Assembly: GCA_016711095.1 (NCBI GenBank)
Contig: JADJTP010000003.1
Location: 186,001 to 250,000 of the forward strand
Direction of reading: 5' to 3'
Source: Actinomycetales bacterium
GTDB lineage: Bacteria > Actinomycetota > Actinomycetes > Actinomycetales > Dermatophilaceae
Length of the DNA: 64,000 nt
In this document: in pieces, positions 10,018 through 18,058 of the stretch
How the letters are laid out: the number at the start of each line of letters is the position of its first letter
Numbering within the stretch: the first letter of the stretch is position 1
Translations under genes and position numbers: made by a program
The notes under the pieces: generated by a model
Told to the model about the DNA's origin: nothing
Seen by the model: only the letters and a program-made list of their open reading frames with translations
Databases searched by the model: none

Positions 10018-10782
10018 ATGCTGCCTGAGCCCGTCCAAGCATTCGTCGACGCCGAGATCGCCGCGAACGAGACCGACTTCAGCGACCTGCGCGCGGTCTT
10101 CCTCAACGGCACGCTCAAACCGTCCCCCGCACCCAGCCACACCGACGGCCTGATCCAGGTCTCCGCTCACGTCCTCGCCGGTGTCGGGGCCCGGGTCGCC
10201 ACCATCCGGCTCGTGGACCACACCATCCCACCAGGCGTCGCCCCGGACATGCGTGAGCACGGCTTCGACGTCGACGACTTCCCTGACCTCTACCGCGAGC
10301 TCATCGCGCCAGCGCACATCGTCGTGCTCGCCACCCCCATCTGGCTGGGCGATCAGTCCTCGATGACCCGGCTCGCCATCGAGAGGCTGTACGGGTGGTC
10401 CGGCGAGCTCAACGAGGCCGGACAGTGGTCCTACTACGGCAAGGTCGGCGGCGCCCTGGTCACCGGCAACGAGGACGGCGGCAAGCACTGTGCAGCACAG
10501 ATGCTGTACGCCCTGTCGCACATCGGGTTCACCATCGCCCCCCAGTCCGACTCCTACTGGGTCGGCGAGGCAGGTCCGGGACCGTCCTACCTCGACGACG
10601 GCCGCGGCGCCCGCAACCACTGGACTACGCGCAACACCGTCTTTGCCGCGTGGAACATGCTCCATGCCGCCCGTCGCATTGTCGACCAGGGCGGGATCCC
10701 CGCGCACGGCAACGTCAGCACCAACTGGAACCTGTCCGAGCCCGACCACCCCAACCCCCGGGGGCCTCTAGACCACCGTTAG
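10018..10782 (+). CDS. Flavodoxin-fold NAD(P)H-dependent FMN reductase-like oxidoreductase
   Basis: The 254-residue protein has the flavodoxin-like layout of NADPH-dependent FMN reductases. An early strand with AVFLNGTLKP precedes a phosphate-binding Ser/Thr-rich loop (SPAPSHTDG, about residues 40-48). A middle strand HIVVLATPIWLGD (about 100-112) is the usual FMN-contact block, followed by a glycine-rich ALVTGNEDGGKH (about 148-159). Such proteins reduce flavins, quinones or azo dyes; the substrate here cannot be told. A GGAG motif stands eight bases before the ATG. It is one of the few intact genes of the island and stands alone, with a remnant-filled interval upstream and IS256 debris downstream. 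Confidence 0.8.
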   Translation: MLPEPVQAFVDAEIAANETDFSDLRAVFLNGTLKPSPAPSHTDGLIQVSAHVLAGVGARVATIRLVDHTIPPGVAPDMREHGFDVDDFPDLYRELIAPAHIVVLATPIWLGDQSSMTRLAIERLYGWSGELNEAGQWSYYGKVGGALVTGNEDGGKHCAAQMLYALSHIGFTIAPQSDSYWVGEAGPGPSYLDDGRGARNHWTTRNTVFAAWNMLHAARRIVDQGGIPAHGNVSTNWNLSEPDHPNPRGPLDHR

Positions 10783-11095
10783 CCGAGGAACGACGGAGCC
10801 CGACGCCATCCCGAGACCCCAGGCCGTCGGCGTCACGAGAGCCATACGTTCTCTCGCCACTTTGAGTCACGCTGCCGGTGCGCCGTGAGGCGCTTGTTGA
10901 TTGAGTGCAGGTGAGAGACCTTCGCCTCCGTCCCGTCGCAGCGGGGCGGTGAAGCTGGGGCAGCCTGTCTCGGGAGGGGACTGCGTCCCGTGGGGTGGTG
11001 GGGTTTGGGGGTGACGGCGTGGCGTCCTGAGTGAGGGGCCACCGGCGAGATTCTTGATGTGTACCGCCAAGCACGCATCTAAGGAGATCTCACCG
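10783..11095. other. Non-coding interval leading into the IS256 remnant
   Basis: No gene was recognised. The last about 60 bases before the transposase ATG, from GGCCACCGGCGAGATTCTTG onward, resemble the left end of an actinobacterial IS256 element, and AAGGAG precedes the ATG. A clean terminal inverted repeat could not be matched because the right end of the element is missing. Confidence 0.4.
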
Positions 11096-12200
11096 ATGGC
11101 CTTGTCTCAGTCTGCCTTGTCCGAGCTTCACGAGGTGTTCCGCTCCGGCGAGGGCACCGACTTCATCCGCGAGTGTGTCCGCGTCGCGATGCAGGAGTTG
11201 ATCGATGCTGAAGCGACCGCGGCGATCGGCGCTGGCCGGTACGAACGCACAGACACTCGCGCCACCGAGCGCAACGGGTCGCGTCCGCGGCTGCTGACCA
11301 CGCACGCCCGGCGACGTCCATTTGGCCGTGCCGAAGCTGCGGGCGGGGCGCTTCTTCCCGAGCATCCTGTCCCCGCGGCGGCGGATCGACCAGGCGCTGT
11401 ACGCAGGTGGTGATGGAGGCTTACGTCCATGGCGTGTCCACCGCGCAGCGTCGATGACCTCGTCGTCGCCCTGGGCGGGACCGGGATCTCAAGTCCGAGG
11501 TCTCCCGGATCTGTGCCGGGCTGGACGAGGCGGTGGGGCGTTCCGCACCCGCCGCCTGGACCACACCGAGTTCCCGCACGTCTACCTCGACGCGACGTAC
11601 CTGCACGTGCGCTCTGAGCACGGCATGGCCACGTCCAAGGCTGTCGTGGTCGCCACCGGCGTCACCCGGCAGGGCCGCCAGGGAGATCCTCGGACTGGAC
11701 GTCGGCGACAGCGAGGACGAGGAGGTGTTCTGGCGGGGATTCCTGACCGGGCTCAAAGCGCGGCCTGGGCGGGGTGCAAGCTCGTGATCTCCGATCAGCA
11801 CGCGGGCCTCGTGGCTGCCATCGGGCGGGCGATGCAGGGCAGCAGCCACCAGCGGTGCCGGGTGCACTTCATCCGCAACGTCCTGGCGCACCTGCCACGA
11901 GATCGAGATGGTCGCCGCCGTGTTCCGCACGATCTTCGCCCAACCCGACCTAGCCTCGATGAGCAAGCAGTGGGACAAGGTCCGTGACGAGCTCGCCGCC
12001 CGATACCCCAAGATCGGGACCTTGATGGACCCGGCCAAGGCCGAGGTCCTCGCCTTCGCGGTCTTCCCCAGGGAGCACTGGCGCAAGATCTGGTCCACCA
12101 ACCCGTTGGAGCGGCTCAACAAGGAGATCAAGCGCCGCGCCAGAGTCGTTGGGATCTTCCCCAACGAAGCCGCCGTCATCCGCCTCGTCGGCGCCGTGCC
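11096..12200 (+). mobile_element. Decayed IS256-family transposase, right end missing
   Basis: Reading across several frames recovers most of an IS256-type mutator transposase. It begins MALSQSALSELHEVFRSGEG and includes KLRAGRFFPSILSPRRRIDQ, EVSRICAGLDEAVG, the catalytic-region blocks VYLDATYLHVR and LVISDQHAGL, and near the end IWSTNPLERLNKEIKRRARV. The DDE residues are still recognisable in those three blocks. At least six frame changes (near 11310, 11405, 11450, 11530, 11690 and 11890) make it inactive. Similarity stops around 12200, where the normal last about 80 residues should follow; from there the sequence belongs to the 3' end of the convergent amidase gene. The junction suggests a deletion that fused the element to the amidase tail. 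Confidence 0.85.
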
Positions 12201-13584
12201 CGGCGACCGGCGTCGACAATGGGCCACCGCCGAACGCCTGGTGCGACGCGAGCCCAGGGTGCAAGACGTTCGAGCAGGGTCGCGACGCCAAGCAGGAGCT
12301 GCTCGCCGCCGTCGGGCGCGACGAGCTGCACGGCCAGCGGGGTCCCGTGTGCGGATGCGCTCCAGTAGGCACCGACATGGCCGGGTAGCCGGCGTAGTTC
12401 CACGCGGCGCAGTACGGCGCGAAGCGGGTATTCGCGGCAAAGACCCACGGCCACGCACGTTGCCCCCATCGGGCGGCCCTGAGAGGAGGAGCAGCGAGCG
12501 TCGGTGTGATCAGCAGGTCGAGCCGCTCGAAGTAGGTAGCCATCCTCGACCGGAAGTCCTCTCGGTCGCTGGGCTTGATCAGGTCCCGGCTGCGGACTCG
12601 GTCACCGATCGCCGCATGGACTCGAACGGCCCGGTCGAGGCCAGCGCGGTCGAGACCTTCCGCATCTATGGACGCACCGGCGAACCAGCGCGCCAGGACC
12701 GGGACCGGGTTGCGCGGGTACGGCGGGTCGACGCGCGTGAGGTGGTGCCCGGCGGTCTGGAGCAGTCGCACGGCCCGCACGACGGCGCGCACGTGCTCGC
12801 GGTCCGGGCGGACGCCGTTGATGGGCGGCTTCGTGGACACGCCGATGCGCAGGGCGTGGCTCGGCTCGTCTACCTTGGCCAGGCGTGGCTCACCGGCCAT
12901 GACGGAGAGCAGGAGTGCGGCGTCTGCGACCGTCGTGGCCAGCGAGCCGTTCTCGGCCAGGCCGTACCAGTCGTTGTTCCCCACCTGGGCCGGAACGAGT
13001 CCTGCTCCCGGCTTGATCCCGACCACGCCGCAACAAGCTGCCGGGATGCGGATCGACCCCATCCCGTCGTTTCCGTGCGCGACCGGGACCATCCCGGCGG
13101 CGACTGCAGCCGCCGAGCCGCCGGAGGAGCCGCCCGGGGTTCGGGCCAGGTCCCACGGGTTGCGTGTGATACCGAACGCCGAGTCGGTCGCGCCGAACAC
13201 GCAAAGCTCAGGTACTCGGGTGATACCCACGATGACCGCACCCGCCGCGCGTAGCCGGGCTACCACCGGGTGGTCAGCGGCCTGCGGCTCGTCCGCGGTG
13301 ACTAGCGACCCGTCCCGCATCAGCTCCCCGGCAACCGCAACGTTGTCCTTGACGGCGATCGGCACCCCGGCCAGCGGTAATTGGGACAGGTCGCTGCGGC
13401 CAGCTACCTCCTCCGCATCCGCGAGCGCCCTATCGACTCGGACCACCTGGAAGGCGCCCACCCGCGCATCCCCCTGGGCGATCCGTCCGAGGGCGTCGGT
13501 CACGACGCCTAGGGGCGAGAGCCAACCGCTGCGGACACCGTTGGCGATGTCGGTGGCGGAGGCCCGCGTGCTAGCGGGCGACAT
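12176..13584 (-). pseudogene. Amidase signature family enzyme, frameshifted near the C-terminus
   Basis: The protein of about 469 residues belongs to the amidase signature family, which hydrolyses amides through a Ser-cisSer-Lys triad. All three elements are visible: the lysine in GVPIAVKDNVAV (about residue 75), the cis-serine in the GMGSIRIPAACCG block and the nucleophile region RTPGGSSGGSAAAVAAG. Near 12355 the frame slips by one base: NYAGYPAMSVPTGAHP is in one frame and GTPLAVQLVAPDGGEQLL, the expected continuation, in the next. The last codons run into the IS256 junction. The start at 13584 has TACACT seven bases upstream, suggesting a leaderless message. If the slip is real the enzyme loses its C-terminal about 60 residues; a sequencing error is the alternative. 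Confidence 0.8.
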
Positions 13585-13591
13585 ACATTCG

Positions 13592-13597
13592 AGTGTA
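13592..13597 (-). promoter_or_regulatory. Leaderless -10 element of the amidase gene
   Basis: On the minus strand TACACT ends seven bases before the proposed ATG at 13584. This spacing places transcription start at or next to the start codon, and no ribosome-binding site is present. Confidence 0.5.
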
Positions 13598-14018
13598 GGA
13601 CGGATGATGCCGCCGACCACGAAACCCTGCGGTTCCCTTCGGGCAGCGCCTTGACGAGCGCGCGAAACAGAGGGCAACCGCAACCGGGCTGCGCGCCCAC
13701 CGCACCGTCGAACTCGCCCGAGCCCTCGTCACCCAGGCCCGAGTCAGCGCCGTTCCCTTATGTCGCGAGTCGCCCGGCTAGTAGACCCACTCGACGGGCA
13801 TAGACCACCCGACGTCACCGGACGGCACAAGGACACTTTCAGCCCGAACGGGCGCCCGGAAGGGCCAACCCGGCTAGTAGCGAACGAACCCGAAATAGTC
13901 GGACAGGTAGCAAACCGCGTCCAAAGGTCTCCCGATCCGTGAACGGGAGCGCCACGACCCTGCATGCTTGCTGGGAGCCGCCCGCACCAGCGGGCGCACT
14001 GGACGCGGGAGGGCCGTC
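13598..14018. other. Interval without a recognisable intact gene
   Basis: Short open frames on both strands give no recognised family. A plus-strand stretch near 13690-13750 (HRTVELARALVTQARVS) looks like a helical protein fragment but ends quickly at a stop. I see nothing else that can be supported here. Confidence 0.4.
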
Positions 14019-14648
14019 ATGGGCGACACCTGGACCGTCAGCGAGTGGTCGATCGGCGACGCCGAACCCGCGGCGTTCGTCGACGCGTTCCGCAGGTTCG
14101 CTGACGCGGCGACGCAGCTCGGAGGGGCACGCGAGGGAATGATCCTCCACGACGCCGAGGACCCCGGCCACTTCGTCATCGTTCGGCGGTGGGACGATCC
14201 CGACACCGTCGAACGATGGGCCAGCGTGTCGGGCGACCACGGGGGTGAGCTGATCTCGCTAGTGCCGGAAGGGGGCCACGCCAAGGTGATGACGAAGGTC
14301 GCCGACCTGATCGCCCGAGCGGCGCTCGAAGCCCAGCGGAGGCTGACGCCCCCCTGCGACCCATGGAGGGCGTCGGTCGGCAAGCTAGGTCAGCCCTGGC
14401 CGGCGACCCCAGGTCACGGGCTCGATGATCGTTCCAACGTTACGCCCAAGCCGAGTCCAACGCATTCGGTCGAGCCCGACGCCATTCGGGGTCGGCGCAA
14501 ACAGCCGCGCCCAAAGCCTGCGCAGGCATTGTGCAACCGGTCGCCGATGCGTCCTTGTATCCGTGGAACGGGTCCGACGCGGCGAGCTCGGCTGGTCAAC
14601 GCATGGTGCGACACGTGCTCGTCGACACCAAGGATCGCTACGCCTTGA
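14019..14648 (+). CDS. Antibiotic biosynthesis monooxygenase (ABM) domain protein, 3' end probably altered
   Basis: From the ATG at 14019 the first about 105 residues have the dimeric alpha/beta-barrel (ABM/EthD-like) pattern: WTVSEWSIGDAEPAAFVDAF, then GMILHDAEDPGHFVIVRRWD and DTVERWASV. ABM proteins are small monooxygenases or binding proteins, often about 100 residues. The frame nevertheless stays open for another 105 codons of low-complexity, Arg/Pro-rich sequence overlapping the ISL3 remnant on the other strand. A one-base shift near 14330 would give a stop at 14344 and a protein of normal length, so the long tail probably reflects a lost stop or indel. Function in the cell is unknown; GGGAGGG upstream is a possible ribosome-binding site. 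Confidence 0.6.
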   Translation: MGDTWTVSEWSIGDAEPAAFVDAFRRFADAATQLGGAREGMILHDAEDPGHFVIVRRWDDPDTVERWASVSGDHGGELISLVPEGGHAKVMTKVADLIARAALEAQRRLTPPCDPWRASVGKLGQPWPATPGHGLDDRSNVTPKPSPTHSVEPDAIRGRRKQPRPKPAQALCNRSPMRPCIRGTGPTRRARLVNAWCDTCSSTPRIATP

Positions 14649-15060
14649 AGAGGACTCCGGCGGGGGCCGCCTTCATGAGGGGCAGGATCGCCTCCCACAC
14701 GGTCCGCCACCCGGTGCCGAACTGCCGTCGGACACCGCTGACGGAGGCGTGCTCACGGCGGATCTGCTCGATCACCCCCCACGGCTCGCCTCGAGTCGGC
14801 AGCGACCGTCCGGACGACGGCCCGCAACTTCCACAGCGCTCATGGCCGTCCCAGCGGAGCGAAGCATGTTTACACTTCCGCTGCTCCTCTACAGCCCTTT
14901 CACATGAGCGACAGTCCCGAACCAGCCGAGCAGCAGGTCTCAGCCGGTCAAAGCTGCGCCCGAGCTGATCCGAGTCAGGTTCGGGGTTGGCGGTGCGCAG
15001 GTCCCCTGCCGAGGCCGGGGACCACAGGCCAGCAGCGCCGGAGAACCTTGTGGGTCCGCC
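14430..15060 (-). mobile_element. ISL3-family transposase remnant
   Basis: In two or more minus-strand frames this stretch matches the N-terminal half of IS1096/ISL3-type transposases. A helix-turn-helix block EHASVSGVRRQFGTGWRTVW (about 14710-14770) precedes ILGVDEHVSHHA (about 14605-14640), corresponding to the family's LGVDEHVWHH motif that begins the catalytic domain. The zinc-finger region upstream is scrambled, and the rest of the catalytic domain is absent. The remnant cannot be active. Confidence 0.7.
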
Positions 15061-15110
15061 CGAAGTCGGTCGCAAAGTCACTCCCCAGCCACGGCCAAAC
15101 CGAATGTCAG

Positions 15111-15156
15111 CGACGGGTGAAAACTGACCCCTAATCGACGGGTGAAAGCGGACCCC
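15111..15156. repeat. Tandem near-identical 21-mers, IS21-like terminus
   Basis: CGACGGGTGAAAACTGACCCC at 15111-15131 is followed by CGACGGGTGAAAGCGGACCCC at 15136-15156, with 19 of 21 bases identical. IS21-family elements carry such repeated transposase-binding sites near their ends. No IstA or IstB coding sequence is adjacent, so this would be an orphan end. Confidence 0.45.
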
Positions 15157-15175
15157 CTCGGTGACTCTGTGGAGG

Positions 15176-15240
15176 CTCGTCCAGGCCGGCACAGATCCGC
15201 GACACCTCCCATTTCGACATCTCCGTCCCGCCGAGGGCCC
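15176..15240 (-). mobile_element. Small IS256 transposase fragment
   Basis: About 21 codons on the minus strand read ALGGTEMSKWEVSRICAGLDE, matching the block LKSEVSRICAGLDEAVG of the IS256 remnant at 11096-12200. Nothing of the transposase on either side is preserved. It shows that a second IS256 element, in the opposite orientation, once lay at the right edge of the island. Confidence 0.65.
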
Positions 15241-15464
15241 CGACGGGGAGACGTCCGGACACAGCCGGTCTGCTGGCCCCCCAAATGCCTGGCGTCGCTC
15301 GCATGGCCGAAGTCAGTCGACGGTACGGCAAGTTCGTCGTCGGACCGCCACTGACCTTATAGGCGCCACCTACCGGCAGCACTCGTATCCGGCACCTGAT
15401 CGGGCGCATCAACGGCGACCTCGACCAAGCCAGCGATCGTCGTGCGCGCGTGCACTGGCTGCGC
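15241..15464. other. Right edge of the island, no gene seen
   Basis: No coding sequence or clear repeat was recognised between the IS256 fragment and the tadG stop codon at 15466-15468. The similarity shared with positions 1-340 begins at 15465. Confidence 0.4.
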
Positions 15465-15804
15465 GCTAGGGCTGAAGCGGAGCGCGGGCGCGGGACTGGA
15501 CCTGCAGACTCACGCTCTGGCCCAGGGCGGCGAGCACCCCGCCGGTCATCGGGAGGTCGACGACGGCATCGAGGACGACGACGGCGGTCTCCGACCCCTC
15601 GGCCCGGGTCGTGTCATTGACCGACCAGGCCCGGATTCCCTCCAACTCGCCGCGTGCCACGGCGAAGGACCGCGCCGACTGCTTCACAGTTGCCGAGCTG
15701 ACCGCGACGGAGTGGGTCAACCCGCGCTCATAAGCACCGGTTTCATCGAGGGCATCTGCGGCGTCCAGCACTGCGGCATCGGCCGTGTCGATGAGTCGGA
15801 TCCG
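15465..15804. repeat. Right copy of the island-flanking direct repeat (tadG 3' end)
   Basis: This is the partner of positions 1-340, about 90% identical by hand count and in the same orientation. It ends at the same GGATCCGT word where the left copy breaks off. It is part of the intact tadG-like gene. Confidence 0.85.
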
Positions 15805-15945
15805 TGCGAGTTGCGCCGCGGTGACGTCGATCCCTCCGATCACCAGCAGGGCGGCGATGACGAAGAGGCCCACGATGAGCACGGAGATCTGGCCTCGTTC
15901 GCCGCGGGGACGCGCCGAGAATCCACGGCGCATCCAGCCAGTCAT
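15466..15945 (-). CDS. TadG-like protein of the tad pilus locus (helicase/secretion-neighbourhood TadE-like)
   Basis: The 159-residue protein starts with a short basic region (MTGWMRRGFSARPRGERGQ) followed by one hydrophobic segment, SVLIVGLFVIAALLVIGG (about residues 21-38). An outside domain with a DTADAAVLDAADA helix follows, as in TadE/TadG-type pseudopilins and the small 'Rv3654c-type' proteins of actinobacterial tad loci. The start overlaps the stop of the preceding gene by ATGA, so it is translated as part of the operon. It is the last gene of the tad cluster. The 3' end is the site where the island joins, but the reading frame is complete. Confidence 0.75.
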   Translation of the reverse strand: MTGWMRRGFSARPRGERGQISVLIVGLFVIAALLVIGGIDVTAAQLARIRLIDTADAAVLDAADALDETGAYERGLTHSVAVSSATVKQSARSFAVARGELEGIRAWSVNDTTRAEGSETAVVVLDAVVDLPMTGGVLAALGQSVSLQVQSRARAPLQP

Positions 15946-16421
15946 GACCGGCCGCCGAACCGGTCGACACTCGCGATATGCGTGACCGACACCGGAATCG
16001 CCGCCACGTCGTCACCGCCGAGGGCGGGGATCAGCGGCAGGCGCACGTGGATGGTCGCGGTGATGCTTACCCGGGCGTCCGGGCGCAGGCAAGGTGAGCC
16101 GTCGCACGCGGCTTCGATCCCGGCCTGGGCCTGCCCGAACCCGAAGTCCTCGAACGCCAGGGCTGCCGCCGCCCGAGCCCGGGCCAGCGACTCGTCCTCC
16201 CGGTCGGCCGTGGTGAAGGCCCGACCGGCTTCGCGGGCTGCCGTCGTTGCCGAGAAGGCGGCACCTTGCACGGCGGCTAGGGCGATGACGAGGTAGACCA
16301 ACGGCACGAACAGCATGACGCCGAGAAAGACGAACTCGACGATTGCCCGGCCCTGCTCGCCGCCGCCCAGACGCCGGTGGATGAGCAGGCGCACTCCGGC
16401 ACGATCGATGCGAGCGGTCAT
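15942..16421 (-). CDS. TadE/TadF-like pseudopilin of the tad locus
   Basis: The 159-residue product has a basic N-terminus, then GRAIVEFVFLGVMLFVPLVYL (residues about 24-44), the typical TadE-like start with a conserved glutamate five residues into the hydrophobic helix. The extracytoplasmic part contains a cysteine pair (ACDGSPCLRP) that may form a disulphide. Such minor pseudopilins are thought to be processed by the prepilin peptidase and to prime or tip Flp pili. The ATG overlaps the stop of the upstream tadE-like gene (ATGA), and its own stop overlaps the next start. It is a membrane protein; the exact TadE or TadF assignment is uncertain. Confidence 0.75.
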   Translation of the reverse strand: MTARIDRAGVRLLIHRRLGGGEQGRAIVEFVFLGVMLFVPLVYLVIALAAVQGAAFSATTAAREAGRAFTTADREDESLARARAAAALAFEDFGFGQAQAGIEAACDGSPCLRPDARVSITATIHVRLPLIPALGGDDVAAIPVSVTHIASVDRFGGRS

Positions 16422-16831
16422 GGCACGCTCACCTGACGTTCCTCGAAGGATCGGCCGCTCAGCGTCATCGAGCCGCTCGGTCCGATCAGCCCGATGACCG
16501 GGATCGGCGCGACGACCGTGACCTCCAGGACCCGCACCCCGGCCGGGGTGACGGTGTGTCGGGCACTGACCTGCTCGGCATACACCGGACTGAGTGAATC
16601 GGCGATCATGCTGCGGGCGCGTCCCACCGCGTCGGCGACGCCCGCGTCGGCGCGGGCTCCCGTCCGGGCGCCCTCCGCCGCGCACGTGATGAGTGTGTTC
16701 CGCACGTGTAGGACGAGCCCAAGCTGGAAGACACTCATGCCAAGCAGTAACACCAGGCTCGCCACCATCACGAACTCAGCCACTGCAGAACCAGAGTCGC
16801 GGCTCGGCAGCGCCAGGCGCCGCGGGCGCAT
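16418..16831 (-). CDS. TadE-like pseudopilin
   Basis: The 137-residue protein carries the TadE signature DSGSAVAEFVMVASLVLLLG (about residues 11-30), with glutamate in the hydrophobic helix, then a helix QLGLVLHVRNTLITCAAEGAR found in most TadE domains. The rest is a beta-rich extracytoplasmic domain. Its start lies three bases beyond the stop of the Flp-like gene and its stop overlaps the next start. The order tadA-tadB-tadC-flp-tadE-tadE-like matches the Rv3659c-Rv3654c region of Mycobacterium tuberculosis, known from the family, which supports assignment to a Flp-type pilus system. Confidence 0.8.
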   Translation of the reverse strand: MRPRRLALPSRDSGSAVAEFVMVASLVLLLGMSVFQLGLVLHVRNTLITCAAEGARTGARADAGVADAVGRARSMIADSLSPVYAEQVSARHTVTPAGVRVLEVTVVAPIPVIGLIGPSGSMTLSGRSFEERQVSVP

Positions 16832-16834
16832 CGG

Positions 16835-17053
16835 CTACTTCTTGCCCGTGACCGAGGCCAGTGCACTCGTGAGCATCTCCAGCAGGGCCGGCCCGGCGAA
16901 GATCCACAACGCCGACACCAGCCCGGCGGTCATCACCGTGATGAGCACCCAGCCGGGGACGTCTCCGCGGTCGCGTCGCCGCGTCGCCGCGGCGAGTAGC
17001 TGCGCCACGATCGTGAAGACAACGACCTGGTATGCCGCGCGAAGGCTTGTCAT
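16835..17053 (-). CDS. Flp-type major pilin candidate
   Basis: The 72-residue protein has RGDVPGWVLITVMTAGLVSA (about residues 28-47) followed by more hydrophobic residues and a short polar tail ending VTGKK. The size, a charged segment before a long hydrophobic helix, and the position directly after tadC are those of actinobacterial Flp pilins (such as the small protein at the Rv3656c position). Processing by a prepilin peptidase would occur near the GDV/PGW boundary; no peptidase gene is in the window. The first hydrophobic stretch (VVVFTIVAQLLAA) makes the leader longer than usual, so a start further in is possible. Confidence 0.65.
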   Translation of the reverse strand: MTSLRAAYQVVVFTIVAQLLAAATRRRDRGDVPGWVLITVMTAGLVSALWIFAGPALLEMLTSALASVTGKK

Positions 17054-17116
17054 TGCATCCCCTGGGATTGAGACGGTGGTGTGACATTGCGGGTGTTAAC
17101 GATGTCGGACATGGCG

Positions 17117-18058
17117 TCACATGGAAAGTCTGAGGAAGGCGACGCCCGGAAACACGGCAAAAAGGACGGTCACCGGCAGGACCAGGAAGACGACGGGAAC
17201 CATCATGGCAATCTCCTTGCGACCCCCCGCCTCCATGACCGCTCGACGGCCGCTCTCACGGACATCTTGAGCTTGCGCGCGCAGCACCTCGGCCAGAGGG
17301 GTGCCTCGCTCGACGGCAACAACCATGCCGTCGACGAATCGCGAAAGGCTCATCAACGCAGTGCGATCGGCCAGTCCCTGCAGGGCCGTCGGGAGGTTTG
17401 CCCCGGCCCGGGCATCGGCCAGGCATCTGCCCAGTTCGGTGGCCAGCTCGCCCCTGGACAGTCGGCAGACCCGATCCAGGGCGCCCGTTGCGCCCTCCCC
17501 CGCGCTCACGGCCAGCGCGAGCAACTCCGCGACAGTGGGGAATTCGATGAGCATCCGCCGCTCACGCGTATCAGCCTGGTGGGACAGCCACTGGTCTCGG
17601 GCGATGATCCCCACCAGCGCGGCGCTCACCACCAGACCCGCCGCGGCGATCGGGTTTGCCCCACGGGTCACCACCGCGAGCATCCCGAGAACGGTGCCAA
17701 GCAACCCGCCGGCCAACCCCCAGAGCACTTGTTCAGCCCGAAAGGCCTCAACGTCGGGGGCCAACCCGGCACGCTGCAGACGTCGACGCACCGAGGCCGA
17801 GCCGCCCATGAGCCGCTCAACCCACCGCGCGAGATCGCCGATGATCGGTCCCGCGGCCCGCGCACCCCAGGACACGTTGGACGGCATCCGGTGCAGCAGT
17901 TGCGAGGGTGCGAGTGCGTCGCGCAGGTAGGGAGCGATCCGGGCCTCGATGCCGGGGACTCGGTTGGCGGGCAGTCCGAGGTAGATCAGCGCGAGGCCGA
18001 TCCCCAACCACAGCCCGGCAATGGCGCCGATCCACGACCACGCTCCGAGCCAGCTCAT
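17117..18058 (-). CDS. tadC: TadC, inner-membrane platform protein of the Tad/Flp pilus
   Basis: The 313-residue protein carries one type II secretion F domain (about residues 150-280, with FPTVAELLALAVSAGEGATGAL and VDGMVVAVERGTPLAEVL). Hydrophobic segments lie at the N-terminus (WIGAIAGLWLGIGLALIYL), near residues 105-135 and at the C-terminus (MVPVVFLVLPVTVLFAVFP). TadB and TadC together form the membrane platform that couples the TadA motor to pilin extrusion. The ATG overlaps the tadB stop by four bases (ATGA). The gap to the next gene (64 bases) is the largest inside the operon and could hold a processing site or an internal signal for pilin expression. Confidence 0.85.
   Translation of the reverse strand: MSWLGAWSWIGAIAGLWLGIGLALIYLGLPANRVPGIEARIAPYLRDALAPSQLLHRMPSNVSWGARAAGPIIGDLARWVERLMGGSASVRRRLQRAGLAPDVEAFRAEQVLWGLAGGLLGTVLGMLAVVTRGANPIAAAGLVVSAALVGIIARDQWLSHQADTRERRMLIEFPTVAELLALAVSAGEGATGALDRVCRLSRGELATELGRCLADARAGANLPTALQGLADRTALMSLSRFVDGMVVAVERGTPLAEVLRAQAQDVRESGRRAVMEAGGRKEIAMMVPVVFLVLPVTVLFAVFPGVAFLRLSM

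Larger units (their letters stand above)
341..15464. mobile_element. Accessory island bounded by a partial tadG duplication
   Basis: The segment lies between two direct copies of the tadG 3' end (1-340 and 15465-15804). It differs from the rest of the window in three ways. Its genes are regulators, oxidoreductases and IS remnants rather than housekeeping genes. At least four of them are broken by frameshifts. The 8-mer GTATGCCG/CGGCATAC, about one per kilobase elsewhere, occurs only twice here, both inside the SARP fusion gene. No integrase and no tRNA end was found, so the entry mechanism is unknown; recombination between homologous tadG ends, or an integrase since lost, would both fit. Confidence 0.7.
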
